Shown here piece by piece: positions 56,221-64,000 of a DNA stretch of 64,000 nt (its first letter is position 1; each line of letters starts with the position of its first letter). Below the pieces are notes generated by a model. The model was not told where the DNA came from. It ran no database searches and saw nothing but the letters and a program-made list of their open reading frames with translations. The stretch is from Wolbachia endosymbiont (group B) of Parapoynx stratiotata (lineage in GTDB: Bacteria; Pseudomonadota; Alphaproteobacteria; Rickettsiales; Anaplasmataceae). Location of the stretch: NCBI RefSeq assembly GCF_947250635.1, contig NZ_OX366335.1, positions 744,001 through 808,000 on the forward strand. The letters are read 5' to 3'. Both the position numbers and the translations under genes were made by a program.

Positions 56221-57096
56221 TTACTCAGTGAAACAAGACTTGAAATTTTGTGCAATGCTGCTGATTATATCTAGATATGCATCCTTTCCAGGCTCTACAT
56301 CTGATCCAATAGGATCAAGAATCACCATTTTTACGTCACTAGAAAAGACATTAGGCTTTATGCTATCCTCTCGTGAATGAGAAACAATACATTTAACGTT
56401 TTCCTCTTTCATTACCTTTTTTAATTTCATTAAACTCTTCATACCTATGTAAGAATCCTCTTCTATAGAAAGAATGGCGCTTGGGTAACTTAAATCAAAA
56501 TATTTTTCGAAATATTGATAAGCATCGTGAGTAACTATGTATTTTTGATTTTTTAACTCATCCAATTCTTTCGTAATTTTTTCTACTTCTTGGTCTATCT
56601 TTCTTATAGCCTCCTCTGCGTTAGTATTGTATCGATAGGCATTTTCTTTATCTATATTAGATAATGTTGCACTGATAGAAAGTATCATACTTTTTGCATT
56701 TTCAGGACTCAGCCAAATATGCAAATCTTTTTCATCTTGAATGTGACTAGAAAACGAATGTGGTCGAGCAGGAAGTAGATCGATTGCACTTGATAGCGGT
56801 ATTAACTTCTTATTTTCTTTAGCGAAAGTTTTAACAAATGTTTCCAAAGAATCATCGATATAAAATATAATATTACTAGATTCTAATTTACTTGCATCTG
56901 AAGGCCTGAGCATGTAGTTATGTTCAGACACTATTTCGTACATTAGTAATTCTGGCTTTGAAATTCCATCTGTAACAGAAGCTACAAGTGAGTGTATAGG
57001 TTTGATTGTAGCTACAATTTTTAAATTGGATGAAAAGGCACTATTGTAGTATAGTGTAAGTGAAAGTAATAGAAAAAAAATCAGTAAATGTCTCAT
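56221..57096 (-). CDS. znuA: Zinc/manganese ABC transporter substrate-binding protein
   Basis: A 291-residue cluster A-I binding protein in the periplasm. Signal peptide about 1-22 (MRHLLIFFLLLSLTLYYNSA). Metal ligands expected from family: His59 (SEHNYML), His126 (DLHIWLSP), His190 (VTHDAYQYF) and an Asp in ILDPIGSDVEPG. The His-rich loop of zinc forms is short or absent, so Zn versus Mn is open. Its start codon overlaps that of znuC on the other strand. Confidence 0.88.
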   Translation of the reverse strand: MRHLLIFFLLLSLTLYYNSAFSSNLKIVATIKPIHSLVASVTDGISKPELLMYEIVSEHNYMLRPSDASKLESSNIIFYIDDSLETFVKTFAKENKKLIPLSSAIDLLPARPHSFSSHIQDEKDLHIWLSPENAKSMILSISATLSNIDKENAYRYNTNAEEAIRKIDQEVEKITKELDELKNQKYIVTHDAYQYFEKYFDLSYPSAILSIEEDSYIGMKSLMKLKKVMKEENVKCIVSHSREDSIKPNVFSSDVKMVILDPIGSDVEPGKDAYLDIISSIAQNFKSCFTE

Positions 57097-57819
57097 ATAA
57101 ATATTGAGAAGAAGTCAATTTTTGACAAAAAATTAAGTAATGTCAATAACTGCATTCTAAAAATAGAAAACCTTACTCTTGCACATGGTAGTAAAAAAGT
57201 TCTTGATAATATCAATATATCAGTAGAAAGAGGAGATATAGTTACAATACTTGGTCCAAATGGCGGAGGTAAAACCTCTTTAGTGAAAGCAGTTGCTGGT
57301 ATAAATAAAGGTTTTATTGGCAGTATTGTATTCGCTGACAATATAAAAATTAGCTATATGCCACAAAATTTTAGTATTGGTAATTTGATGCCAATAACAG
57401 TTGAGTCTTTCCTTTTCAATAGCTCCTCGAAGAAATTGAAGAAAAATCAACCCATTGTTACAGAAGCAATAGAATTGGTTGGTATCGGTAACATCCTAAA
57501 AAATCAAGTATTAGAAATCTCTGCAGGACAAACACAATTACTGCTGCTTGCACGCTGTTTAATTTCAGAATCTGATTTGATCATTTTAGATGAGCCAGTC
57601 AGTGCAATGGATATTAACGCACGAGCTAAATTTTATGATATTATAAATAAAATCGCAAAAGAACGATCAGTGTCGATTCTCATGACTTCTCATGACCTTA
57701 ACTCTGCTCTACCATCCTCAGATTACATAATTTGCATAAATAATACTATCTATTATCAAGGTAAACCTGATGAAATTATGGAGATAAATGAAATATTTGG
57801 CAGTTACGCAGCGAAATGA
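57088..57819 (+). CDS. znuC: Zinc/manganese ABC transporter ATP-binding protein
   Basis: A 243-residue ATPase: Walker A GPNGGGKT (75-82 region), Walker B LIILDEP, H-loop TSHDLN. The signature LSGGQ is altered to ISAGQTQ. The first 22 residues are an extension before the ABC domain (ILKIENLTLAHG). No later ATG or GTG is in frame, so the start at 57088 stands although it lies within the first codons of znuA and lacks a strong site. The permease znuB is not in the window. The stop overlaps the ubiB start by 4 bp. Confidence 0.88.
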   Translation: MSHINIEKKSIFDKKLSNVNNCILKIENLTLAHGSKKVLDNINISVERGDIVTILGPNGGGKTSLVKAVAGINKGFIGSIVFADNIKISYMPQNFSIGNLMPITVESFLFNSSSKKLKKNQPIVTEAIELVGIGNILKNQVLEISAGQTQLLLLARCLISESDLIILDEPVSAMDINARAKFYDIINKIAKERSVSILMTSHDLNSALPSSDYIICINNTIYYQGKPDEIMEINEIFGSYAAK

Positions 57820-59237
57820 TTCAAAATATTCTACGTCTTCTGCAAATAACTACAGTGCTAACACGCTACAATGTGTTACCTTATTTACTTCCACCATCAA
57901 AAAAATCAATAAATAAAATACAAGGTCATAAACTAAAGCGTGCTCTTGAAAGATTAGGTCCGGTGTTCATTAAATTTGGGCAATCCATTTCATCACGCAC
58001 TGATATTTTAAATGAGGACATAACAAATAACTTGCTATTGATATGTGATAGATTGCCATCATTTTCGTATAAAATAGCAGTTAAAACTATAGAAAGTGAG
58101 TTTAATTGTAAATTAAGCGACATTTTTTCAAGTTTTTCTGAAAAGCCAATTGCAGCAGCATCAATTTCTCAGGTGCATAGAGCAGTTACAATTGAGGGTA
58201 AGGAAGTTGCTGTAAAGGTTTTGAGGCCAAATATTGAGAAAACATTCTCAAGGGATATAAAAATGCTTTCTTGGCTTGCAGAAATTGCAGAAAAATTTAG
58301 TGAACAATCAAAAAGGCTGAAGCCAGTTGAATTAGTCAAAACTTTTGCTGAAATTTGCCGATTAGAGTTAGATCTACGCTTTGAGGCTGCCCACTCTTCG
58401 GAACTGAAGGAAAATACTAAACATGACAGAGGTTTCTACGTACCTGAAATAGATTGGAGTAGAACTTCAAAAAAGGTTTTAACATTAGAATGGATGGAAG
58501 CTATACCAATATACGAAGTTGAAAAGCTGAATAACCGCAAGCAAATAGCTATCAATCTTATAGAATCATTTTGTAATCAAGTGTATAGGGATTGTTTTTT
58601 TCATGCTGATATGCATCCAGGAAATCTAATGATCGATAGTAATAACAATATTATTGCCCTGGATTGTGGAATCATGGGTAGAATAGATCGTGAGACATGC
58701 TATTACGTTATAGAGATACTCAAAGGCTTTTTAAATCGGGATTACGATCACGTTGCAAAAATGCACTTTAGAGCCGGTTATGTTCCATCACAGCATAGAA
58801 ATTTTGTTACAGCTTGCAGAGCAATAGGTGAGCCCATTGTTGGACAGCCTATACAGAAGATTTCATTTGCTCGATTACTTACTCAGCTACTAAAAATAAC
58901 TGGTGATTTTGATATGAAAGTTCAAACACAATTGTTATTGCTGCAGAAAACTATGATTTTATTAGAAGGAACATGTAGGAAAGTCTATCCAGAAATCAAT
59001 ATGTGGAAAGTAGTTGAAACATGGATAAACAGTCAACATGAAAGTAAAATAGGGTATAGGGAAAAAATTAAAAGCTCTTATCCCATCAAAACAATCCAAG
59101 GAATATTTAGCCTTATAGAAAAATTAAACCTAATAGCTGACAAAAAATTACAAGTGAAAAATAGATCAAATGGAAAAGCCTACTTTTTACTTTGGTCTGT
59201 AATTATAATTCTCATCGTTAAATTTTTAATTTCTTAA
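57816..59237 (+). CDS. ubiB: UbiB/ABC1 atypical kinase family protein
   Basis: A 473-residue protein needed for ubiquinone synthesis in the family. The KxGQ motif (FIKFGQSISSRTD), AASISQVHRA (the Ala-rich loop), EVAVKVLRP with catalytic Lys, HADMHPGNL, and DCG in place of DFG (ALDCGIMGRID) mark the atypical kinase. A single C-terminal membrane helix is FLLWSVIIILIVKFL. Overlapping ATGA junction with znuC shows translational coupling. Confidence 0.92.
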   Translation: MIQNILRLLQITTVLTRYNVLPYLLPPSKKSINKIQGHKLKRALERLGPVFIKFGQSISSRTDILNEDITNNLLLICDRLPSFSYKIAVKTIESEFNCKLSDIFSSFSEKPIAAASISQVHRAVTIEGKEVAVKVLRPNIEKTFSRDIKMLSWLAEIAEKFSEQSKRLKPVELVKTFAEICRLELDLRFEAAHSSELKENTKHDRGFYVPEIDWSRTSKKVLTLEWMEAIPIYEVEKLNNRKQIAINLIESFCNQVYRDCFFHADMHPGNLMIDSNNNIIALDCGIMGRIDRETCYYVIEILKGFLNRDYDHVAKMHFRAGYVPSQHRNFVTACRAIGEPIVGQPIQKISFARLLTQLLKITGDFDMKVQTQLLLLQKTMILLEGTCRKVYPEINMWKVVETWINSQHESKIGYREKIKSSYPIKTIQGIFSLIEKLNLIADKKLQVKNRSNGKAYFLLWSVIIILIVKFLIS

Positions 59238-59330
59238 ACTAAAAGATAATAAAAGCAAGTTTACAACAACTATTTCAGTCTTGAAACCACTCAGGTTCAC
59301 ATTCACTCGAATTATCAAGGTATTTTCAGG

Positions 59331-60077
59331 GGTTCTGTCGCATCTATAAACCATAGGAAAGAAGATCATTAAAGGTGGGATTATAGGAGTTATGAAGCCA
59401 TTAACATAGCAAAATTCTCAAAAGTAGAAACATTATTTTAATAATTTGTCTTTCTTGAATCATACGAATATTTTCTATGCCTGTGATGGTAATCTTTGCG
59501 GAATGGAAGCTTTTAAACCCAAGCATTGGCTTTATTAGTTTTTTGATAAATCTATCAACAATATTATTTAGATATTTTATTTAAAGAACTGTAATCTTCA
59601 GAAATTTCTGCATTCAAATCATCAAGAGCAGCAGTATTACTGCCGCTTTTATCAATTACAATTTTCTCAGGAAGATAGTTACTCCTGAAGGCTTTACGAA
59701 AGAATGCAAGTGCTGCAGACTTGTCTCTACTAACACACAAGAGTACAGTATATAAATAAACCCATTTACCATTTAATTTAATGTAAGTCTCTCCAACTAC
59801 TACCAACCTGCTTCTTTCTTTTCCTTACTGCCCTCATCTATCAGTGGTGATAACCCACCTTTGTAACGTAGCATTTTGCTCCCCTTATACTCATCATTTC
59901 TTCCAAATCTCGATAGCTCAAAGAGAATCGACATTTCATGTATACAGATAACATCCTCTGAAAAGCTAAATCCTTTGAAATATGGCAACAATTTTTGATT
60001 GATACGAAACATCTTTGCTTTTTTTTTAGACAATTATATCATTCTTCTTTCTACTTCCCTACAAATGCGACAGAACC
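59331..60077 (-). mobile_element. IS6-family element, inactivated, copy 2
   Basis: 747 bp, about four differences from the copy at 13572-14317, with the same frame breaks in the transposase plus one extra base near 59831. Its right end lies inside the 3' end of ubiH. No target duplication is seen (TTTTCAGG and AACCCCAT). Confidence 0.85.
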
Positions 60078-61228
60078 AACCCCATAGCATGTCGAACGAA
60101 GCTTTTTTTAAGAAAATCTGAATTTTCAACTACCATTAAACCAAGATTGCTCAGAACTTTAACGCAAAGTATTCTGTTGGAAAATATTCTATTTAGTCCA
60201 TCAGTTGCAAGTGCCATAGTAAAATTATCAAAGTATCTATCACGTGAAATTTTCTTCAATAGATAATTACTGCCAACATCAATGCCAGAGGATTTTGCAG
60301 CAGTTATTTGTCTAATAACACTCTCTACATCTCTCATTCCAAGGTTAAGTCCTTGACCTGCAACTGGATGGATTGAATGTGCTGCATCGCCAATAAGCAA
60401 AATTCTGCTTTTATGAAGCTTTCTCGCAAAAGTAAAACTCAAAGGGTAAGATTTTCTTTCACCCTCTAATTCAATTTCTCCCAAATAAGAACCAAATCTT
60501 TTTTTGAGTTCTATGATAAACTCCTCTTCAGATAAGCTCATCAGCATTTTTGAAATTTCGCATTTTTCTGTCCAAACTATTGAAGAAGTATAGCCACCTT
60601 TCATTGGCAAAATTGCAAATGGACCACCAGGAAAAAACCTCTCTACAGCTAAGTTTTGGTGATGTAGTTCATGTTTTACATTAAATACCATGCTATTTTG
60701 TTTATAATCAAATTTTATCATTGGTATAGAAAACAACTCTGGCAACTTAGAGTTTTTACCTTCAGCACAGATAAATAGTGATGATATCAATTTTTGATCA
60801 TTATCAAGAGTAACTTCCATGTATCCTTCGTCACAAGAGATTGTCTTATAGGAACGTGGAGAATATATATTGAGTTTATGCAAAAAATTGTTATTGATTG
60901 CATTCCATATAATAGCGCTCTTGATTACATAGCCCATTGGCTCTTCACCAACCATTTTATGGTCATAATGCACAGTAAATGGACTATCTCCATCTAATAT
61001 GCATATATCAAGTATTGGTTCAGCTTCGCCTTCTAAGAGCCGCCAAATCCCTAATTTTTCTAGTATTTTTTTTGATCCTTGAGAAATAGCAAATGCTCGA
61101 TTATCATCAACTGCACGTGGTAAACTATTTTTCTCAATTACGGCTACAGATACAGAGTCATTACTCAGGCCAATAGCAGTAATAAGACCAATTAGCCCAC
61201 TACCTGAAATGATTACATCGTAATTCAT
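60059..61228 (-). CDS. ubiH: FAD-dependent ubiquinone hydroxylase (UbiH/UbiF/COQ6 type)
   Basis: A 389-residue flavoprotein monooxygenase that hydroxylates the ubiquinone ring precursor. SGSGLIGLITAIGLS is the FAD dinucleotide motif, and GDAAHSIHPVAGQGLNLGMRD the second FAD/ribityl motif. The position on the ring cannot be told from sequence. The final VLSHL and stop are encoded by the inverted end of the IS6 element, so a few native residues are replaced. ubiB is about 1.8 kb away but on the other strand. Confidence 0.9.
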   Translation of the reverse strand: MNYDVIISGSGLIGLITAIGLSNDSVSVAVIEKNSLPRAVDDNRAFAISQGSKKILEKLGIWRLLEGEAEPILDICILDGDSPFTVHYDHKMVGEEPMGYVIKSAIIWNAINNNFLHKLNIYSPRSYKTISCDEGYMEVTLDNDQKLISSLFICAEGKNSKLPELFSIPMIKFDYKQNSMVFNVKHELHHQNLAVERFFPGGPFAILPMKGGYTSSIVWTEKCEISKMLMSLSEEEFIIELKKRFGSYLGEIELEGERKSYPLSFTFARKLHKSRILLIGDAAHSIHPVAGQGLNLGMRDVESVIRQITAAKSSGIDVGSNYLLKKISRDRYFDNFTMALATDGLNRIFSNRILCVKVLSNLGLMVVENSDFLKKSFVRHAMGLVLSHL

Positions 61229-61389
61229 TTTATTTACCTAAAATTACATTTTATTCGTTTTGAAAATAGTTTAAACAAACTTTGTAGATGCTGGACTTCT
61301 TATCACTACCTTAGTATACCTCAGATTAGTAATAAAGTATTAATTATTTTATGCTAAAATAGGTTTTATTTTATTAAAGGAAACAGCTT

Positions 61390-62100
61390 ATGACTACAGA
61401 TTGCAAAAAAGAATTACTAAATTGCATTAGCAAGTACAGAGAAGAACTTGCAGAAAATAAAGCAGCAATTAGACAAACTTTAACTAGCGATAAAATTAAT
61501 ATAAGCGATTACTTTTATCAGGGTGATAAAATCTGTAACAAAGAGCTGTTTAACATAGGAAGTGAGTGTCAAGATACAAAATATGGTAGTCGACAAGAAT
61601 ATACGTATGATGAGTGGAAGGAAAAAATTGAAAAACCTCATGCTAACGAGTTGTTAAAAGACAAAAATTTGCAAGAAACGTTAAAAAGCAAAGATTCGCA
61701 AGAAGAGTTAAAAGGCAAAATATTAAAGAATTTTGAAGATTATGAAAAGTATCATAAAAATGCTACTGAAGATATAAAAAGAGAATTAGACATAGACTCG
61801 AAATTATTAGACATAGATTCGAAATTAAAGGCAATATTCAAAGAAAAGCAACAACCAAAAACTGATGAAAATCGAGCATATTGTGACGTTATACGAGGTT
61901 TATATGAAAATGGAGACATGCGCTCTCAACTAAAGTGCAATGATCTTGATTGTTTCAATAGAACAATAGAAGATAATCTATCTCAAAAACAATCCGAGCT
62001 AGCTGCTATAAAGGATGACTTTTTGGATAATACGCAAAATATTTTGGGAGTGTTAAATAAACTGTGTCAAATCGCATTTTTAGTTCAACTCGATTTTTAA
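61390..62100 (+). CDS. Hypothetical helical protein, 3' end replaced by an IS
   Basis: A 236-residue frame; the native part is about 218 residues (to about 62045). It is Lys/Glu-rich and probably all helical, with short internal repeats (KDKNLQETLKSKDSQEELKGK; LDIDSKLLDIDSKL) and several Cys. AAAGGA precedes the ATG. From GVLNKLCQIAF on, the frame is the terminal sequence of an IS256-type remnant. Not recognised. Confidence 0.6.
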   Translation: MTTDCKKELLNCISKYREELAENKAAIRQTLTSDKINISDYFYQGDKICNKELFNIGSECQDTKYGSRQEYTYDEWKEKIEKPHANELLKDKNLQETLKSKDSQEELKGKILKNFEDYEKYHKNATEDIKRELDIDSKLLDIDSKLKAIFKEKQQPKTDENRAYCDVIRGLYENGDMRSQLKCNDLDCFNRTIEDNLSQKQSELAAIKDDFLDNTQNILGVLNKLCQIAFLVQLDF

Positions 62101-62365
62101 CCTACCAGGAAAAAAGATATCAAGTTGAGAGATAGTTAAAGCCCAATCATGTATAGGCATAGTCCATTTTTCTCTTACCTTTTTTATAGCACAATATACC
62201 TGTTTATACAAGGCATTTGTGCTAGTAAATGAGCCCTTGGTTTTAGTAAATTTTCTGATCTGTCTATGTAGTCCCTCAATAGGATTTGTGGTATAAATTA
62301 ATTTTCTTACAGGGCCAGAATATTTTAAATAACTAGACAAATTTTCCCAATTATTCTCCCAAAAC
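62046..62365 (-). pseudogene. IS256-family remnant, second variant, C-terminal part
   Basis: Starts with the variant end GGGAGTGTTAAATAAACTGT at 62046 and encodes on the minus strand WENNWENLSSYLKYSGPVRKLIYTT to FFPGRLKIELN, the last 90 residues of the transposase. It is cut by the IS110-type fragment that follows. Sequence is nearly the same as the 3' end of the 3999-5070 remnant. Confidence 0.85.
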
Positions 62366-62388
62366 TAAAGTATATTTTTCTCCTATGA

Positions 62389-63292
62389 TTATTGTCCAGT
62401 AGAAATTTCAAATTTTGTAAAATCTTTAAAAACACAGTTATTTTTAAGAGTGTAGAAAATAGTTATAAGAAATTTTCTAGCAGTAGCAGTTATAGCCTTA
62501 GCAGAACCACGCTTCTTTTTTATATGTTCATAAAAGCTTTTCAAGTAAGGACTGTAACGTACAGCAATCCAAGTACATTGAACTAAAGAAGTACGCGCTA
62601 TTTTTGACCCTCGTTTGGTAATTCTTCCAATTGTACATTGCTGATTAGATTGAGAAACTCTTGGTACAACTCCAAAATATGCAGTAAGTTTCTCAGGTCT
62701 ACGGAAATCATTAATGTCTCCGATTGTTACAATAAAAACAGCTGCAGAAATTGGACCTATTCCCTTTATGCTGATAAGATTGCTGAACCCAGGAAGTTGT
62801 TTAGCGAAAGCTATAATTTCCTTTTCAAGCTTTTTAAGGCTTTCTCGGATAGCTTCTAAATGATAGCTAATCACTTCAATTTCAACTTTTTCTAAAGGAT
62901 CCCAATTATGCTTTTGAGTAGCACGTTCAAATCCTACTTTAGTTGTAAGTACTTCTTTTTTAATTTTTATTCCATGGTAATTAAAAAGACCATGAACTTT
63001 ATTGATTAAAGATACCCGTGACTTTACTAACTGATCTCTCATTTGAAGAAGAGAAGCTAACTGCTGGCATTGTTTGTTTTTGCACCTTGCCTCAGGCAAC
63101 ATATCTTTGCTGAGAAAGAAAGCAATAGCTCGTGCATCATGCTTATCTGTTTTGTTCACAGAGCGACGAACAACTTCAAACTGCCCAGGAGCAATTATTA
63201 CTATGCGTTTAACGTAAGGTGAAACTGCATCATAAAAGAAACAGCTGTTACCTGTTGCCTCTATGGCTACTTCATCTGTTTCTTGAAGCAGT
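62389..63292 (-). pseudogene. IS110-family recombinase, second type, 5' end missing
   Basis: The open frame begins at about TQLLQETDEVAIEATGNSCFFYD, next to the 113-bp repeat, then SVNKTDKHDARAIAFFLS with the DEDD residues Asp and Asp, and ISIKGIGPISAAVFIVTIGDINDF in the C-terminal domain. The first 30-40 residues, with the first catalytic Asp, are lost. It belongs to a different IS110 subgroup from the intact copies (length, sequence). A GTG at 63159 cannot restore it. Confidence 0.85.
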
Positions 63293-63400
63293 TGTGTTAA
63301 AAGTCAATAGAAAAATACTAAAAATAAATTTTTACTTAGTGGACTATAAAGCCAAAGATGCTTTTAACACATTTTACGTAATTTAAGTTGTAGTATTTGA
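63288..63400. repeat. 113-bp repeat with 79-bp MITE-like core, copy 2
   Basis: Identical to 41363-41475, core 63293-63371 with the 11-bp inverted ends. Placed between a truncated IS110-type gene and IS256 copy E. Confidence 0.7.
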
Positions 63401-64000
63401 GGGAACGTTCAAAAAAGTGTGTCAAACCGAAAAAAAAGTAATAAATTGATATAAAAAATGGAGGTTTGATATGGGTCAAGCAAATAGAACTACTGGTTTG
63501 GTAGATTATAAAGAATTAGAAACAAATATCCTGTCATCTATACGAGAAGGAAGACCATTGACAGGAAGAGATGGAGCATTAACACCGTTTATAAAAAGGT
63601 TGCTAGAGGCAAGTCTGGAAGGTGAAATAGAAAGCCACATGTCAGCTAAAAGTGAAGAAAATAACCGAAGAAATGGAAGGAATGCAAAAACTTTACGTAC
63701 AAGTTCAGGCTCATTTGAACTATTAACACCAAGAGACAGAGAAGGAAGCTTTGAACCGCAAATAGTCAAAAAAAGGCAAACAAGCCTACATCCAGAACTT
63801 GAAGCAAAGGTCTTAAGCACATATGCCAGTGGCATGGGATACAGAGATATAGCTTCACATGTTGAGGAAATATATGACCACAAAATATCAGCAGCAGAGA
63901 TATCCAGTATTACTGATAAACTGCTACCAGTAATCAATGAATGGCGCAGCCGCCCACTGCAATCAGTGTATCCAATAGTGTTTATGGATGGCATGTTCTT
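63401..64000 (+). mobile_element. IS256-family insertion sequence, copy E (runs off the window)
   Basis: Same left end and first 600 bp as copy A. The visible part is identical in coding sequence. The other end lies outside the window. Confidence 0.95.
63471..64000 (+). CDS. IS256-family transposase (copy E), partial
   Basis: First 176 codons of the 410-residue transposase, through Asp173 (FMDGMF). Complete as far as visible. Confidence 0.96.
   Translation, partial: MGQANRTTGLVDYKELETNILSSIREGRPLTGRDGALTPFIKRLLEASLEGEIESHMSAKSEENNRRNGRNAKTLRTSSGSFELLTPRDREGSFEPQIVKKRQTSLHPELEAKVLSTYASGMGYRDIASHVEEIYDHKISAAEISSITDKLLPVINEWRSRPLQSVYPIVFMDGMF

Overview
The window is a piece of a low-GC Wolbachia chromosome (an intracellular alphaproteobacterium of arthropods, order Rickettsiales). 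The grounds are inference from sequence: ankyrin-repeat proteins with membrane tails, a stand-alone VirB8, a P2-like WO-type prophage tail module, paired XRE regulators next to RadC, very heavy insertion-sequence load, and Rickettsiales-style housekeeping genes in scattered order. No species or strain can be fixed from the window alone.

Layout. 1-3.6 kb: edge of an IS630 transposase, a repeat/membrane protein, tatC and gap. 3.7-6.8 kb: a truncated small gene and three stacked IS elements or remnants. 6.8-13.4 kb: a J-domain/ankyrin/membrane protein, ispG, two export or membrane proteins of unknown role, ftsK and yggT. 13.6-21.4 kb: an IS6-type remnant, an RDD membrane protein, tRNA-Leu(CAA), dnaB, a MITE-like repeat, an MrpD/NuoM-like antiporter subunit, then virB8, an unknown gene, a DNA polymerase III delta'-like gene and tsaC on the minus strand. 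21.6-24 kb: IS256 and an Rpn-type nuclease with a 10-unit tandem repeat. 24-35.7 kb: phage tail module on the minus strand, running PAAR, W, J, I, an unknown tail protein, a DUF4815-like protein, fibre-type genes, sheath FI and tube FII. 35.7-39.4 kb: IS110, IS481 remnant, IS256 and IS256 remnant back to back. 39.6-46.3 kb: accessory region with two duplicated XRE regulator pairs, a beheaded protein gene, IS110, an unrecognised 338-residue protein, radC and a Wolbachia-type hypothetical. 46.4-61.2 kb: core genes miaA, murE, metC-like, bolA, dnaK, rne/rng, rpmG, znuA, znuC, ubiB and ubiH. 61.4-64 kb: another truncated gene and IS remnants, ending inside an IS256 copy.

How it works together. 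The phage segment encodes baseplate, fibre, sheath and tube parts of a contractile tail, but three of its genes look broken: sheath (in-frame stop plus an IS256 insertion with an 8-bp target duplication), DUF4815-like (probable one-base deletion) and PAAR (cut by IS110). No capsid, tape-measure or lysis gene is visible, so it reads as a decaying tail module. Mobile DNA also edits host genes: murE and ubiH use stop codons supplied by IS fragments, and murE carries an in-frame palindromic repeat of about 38 codons. Five IS256 copies (one cut by the window edge) are nearly identical, so this expansion is recent; older IS families survive only as fragments between them.

The most interesting non-protein signal is a conserved long stem-loop in the 5' noncoding region of both intact IS110 copies, a candidate bridge RNA. 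I did not find a clearly new multi-gene system. Best leads are this RNA, the J-domain/ankyrin/membrane protein and the unknown cargo gene at 42967-43983.
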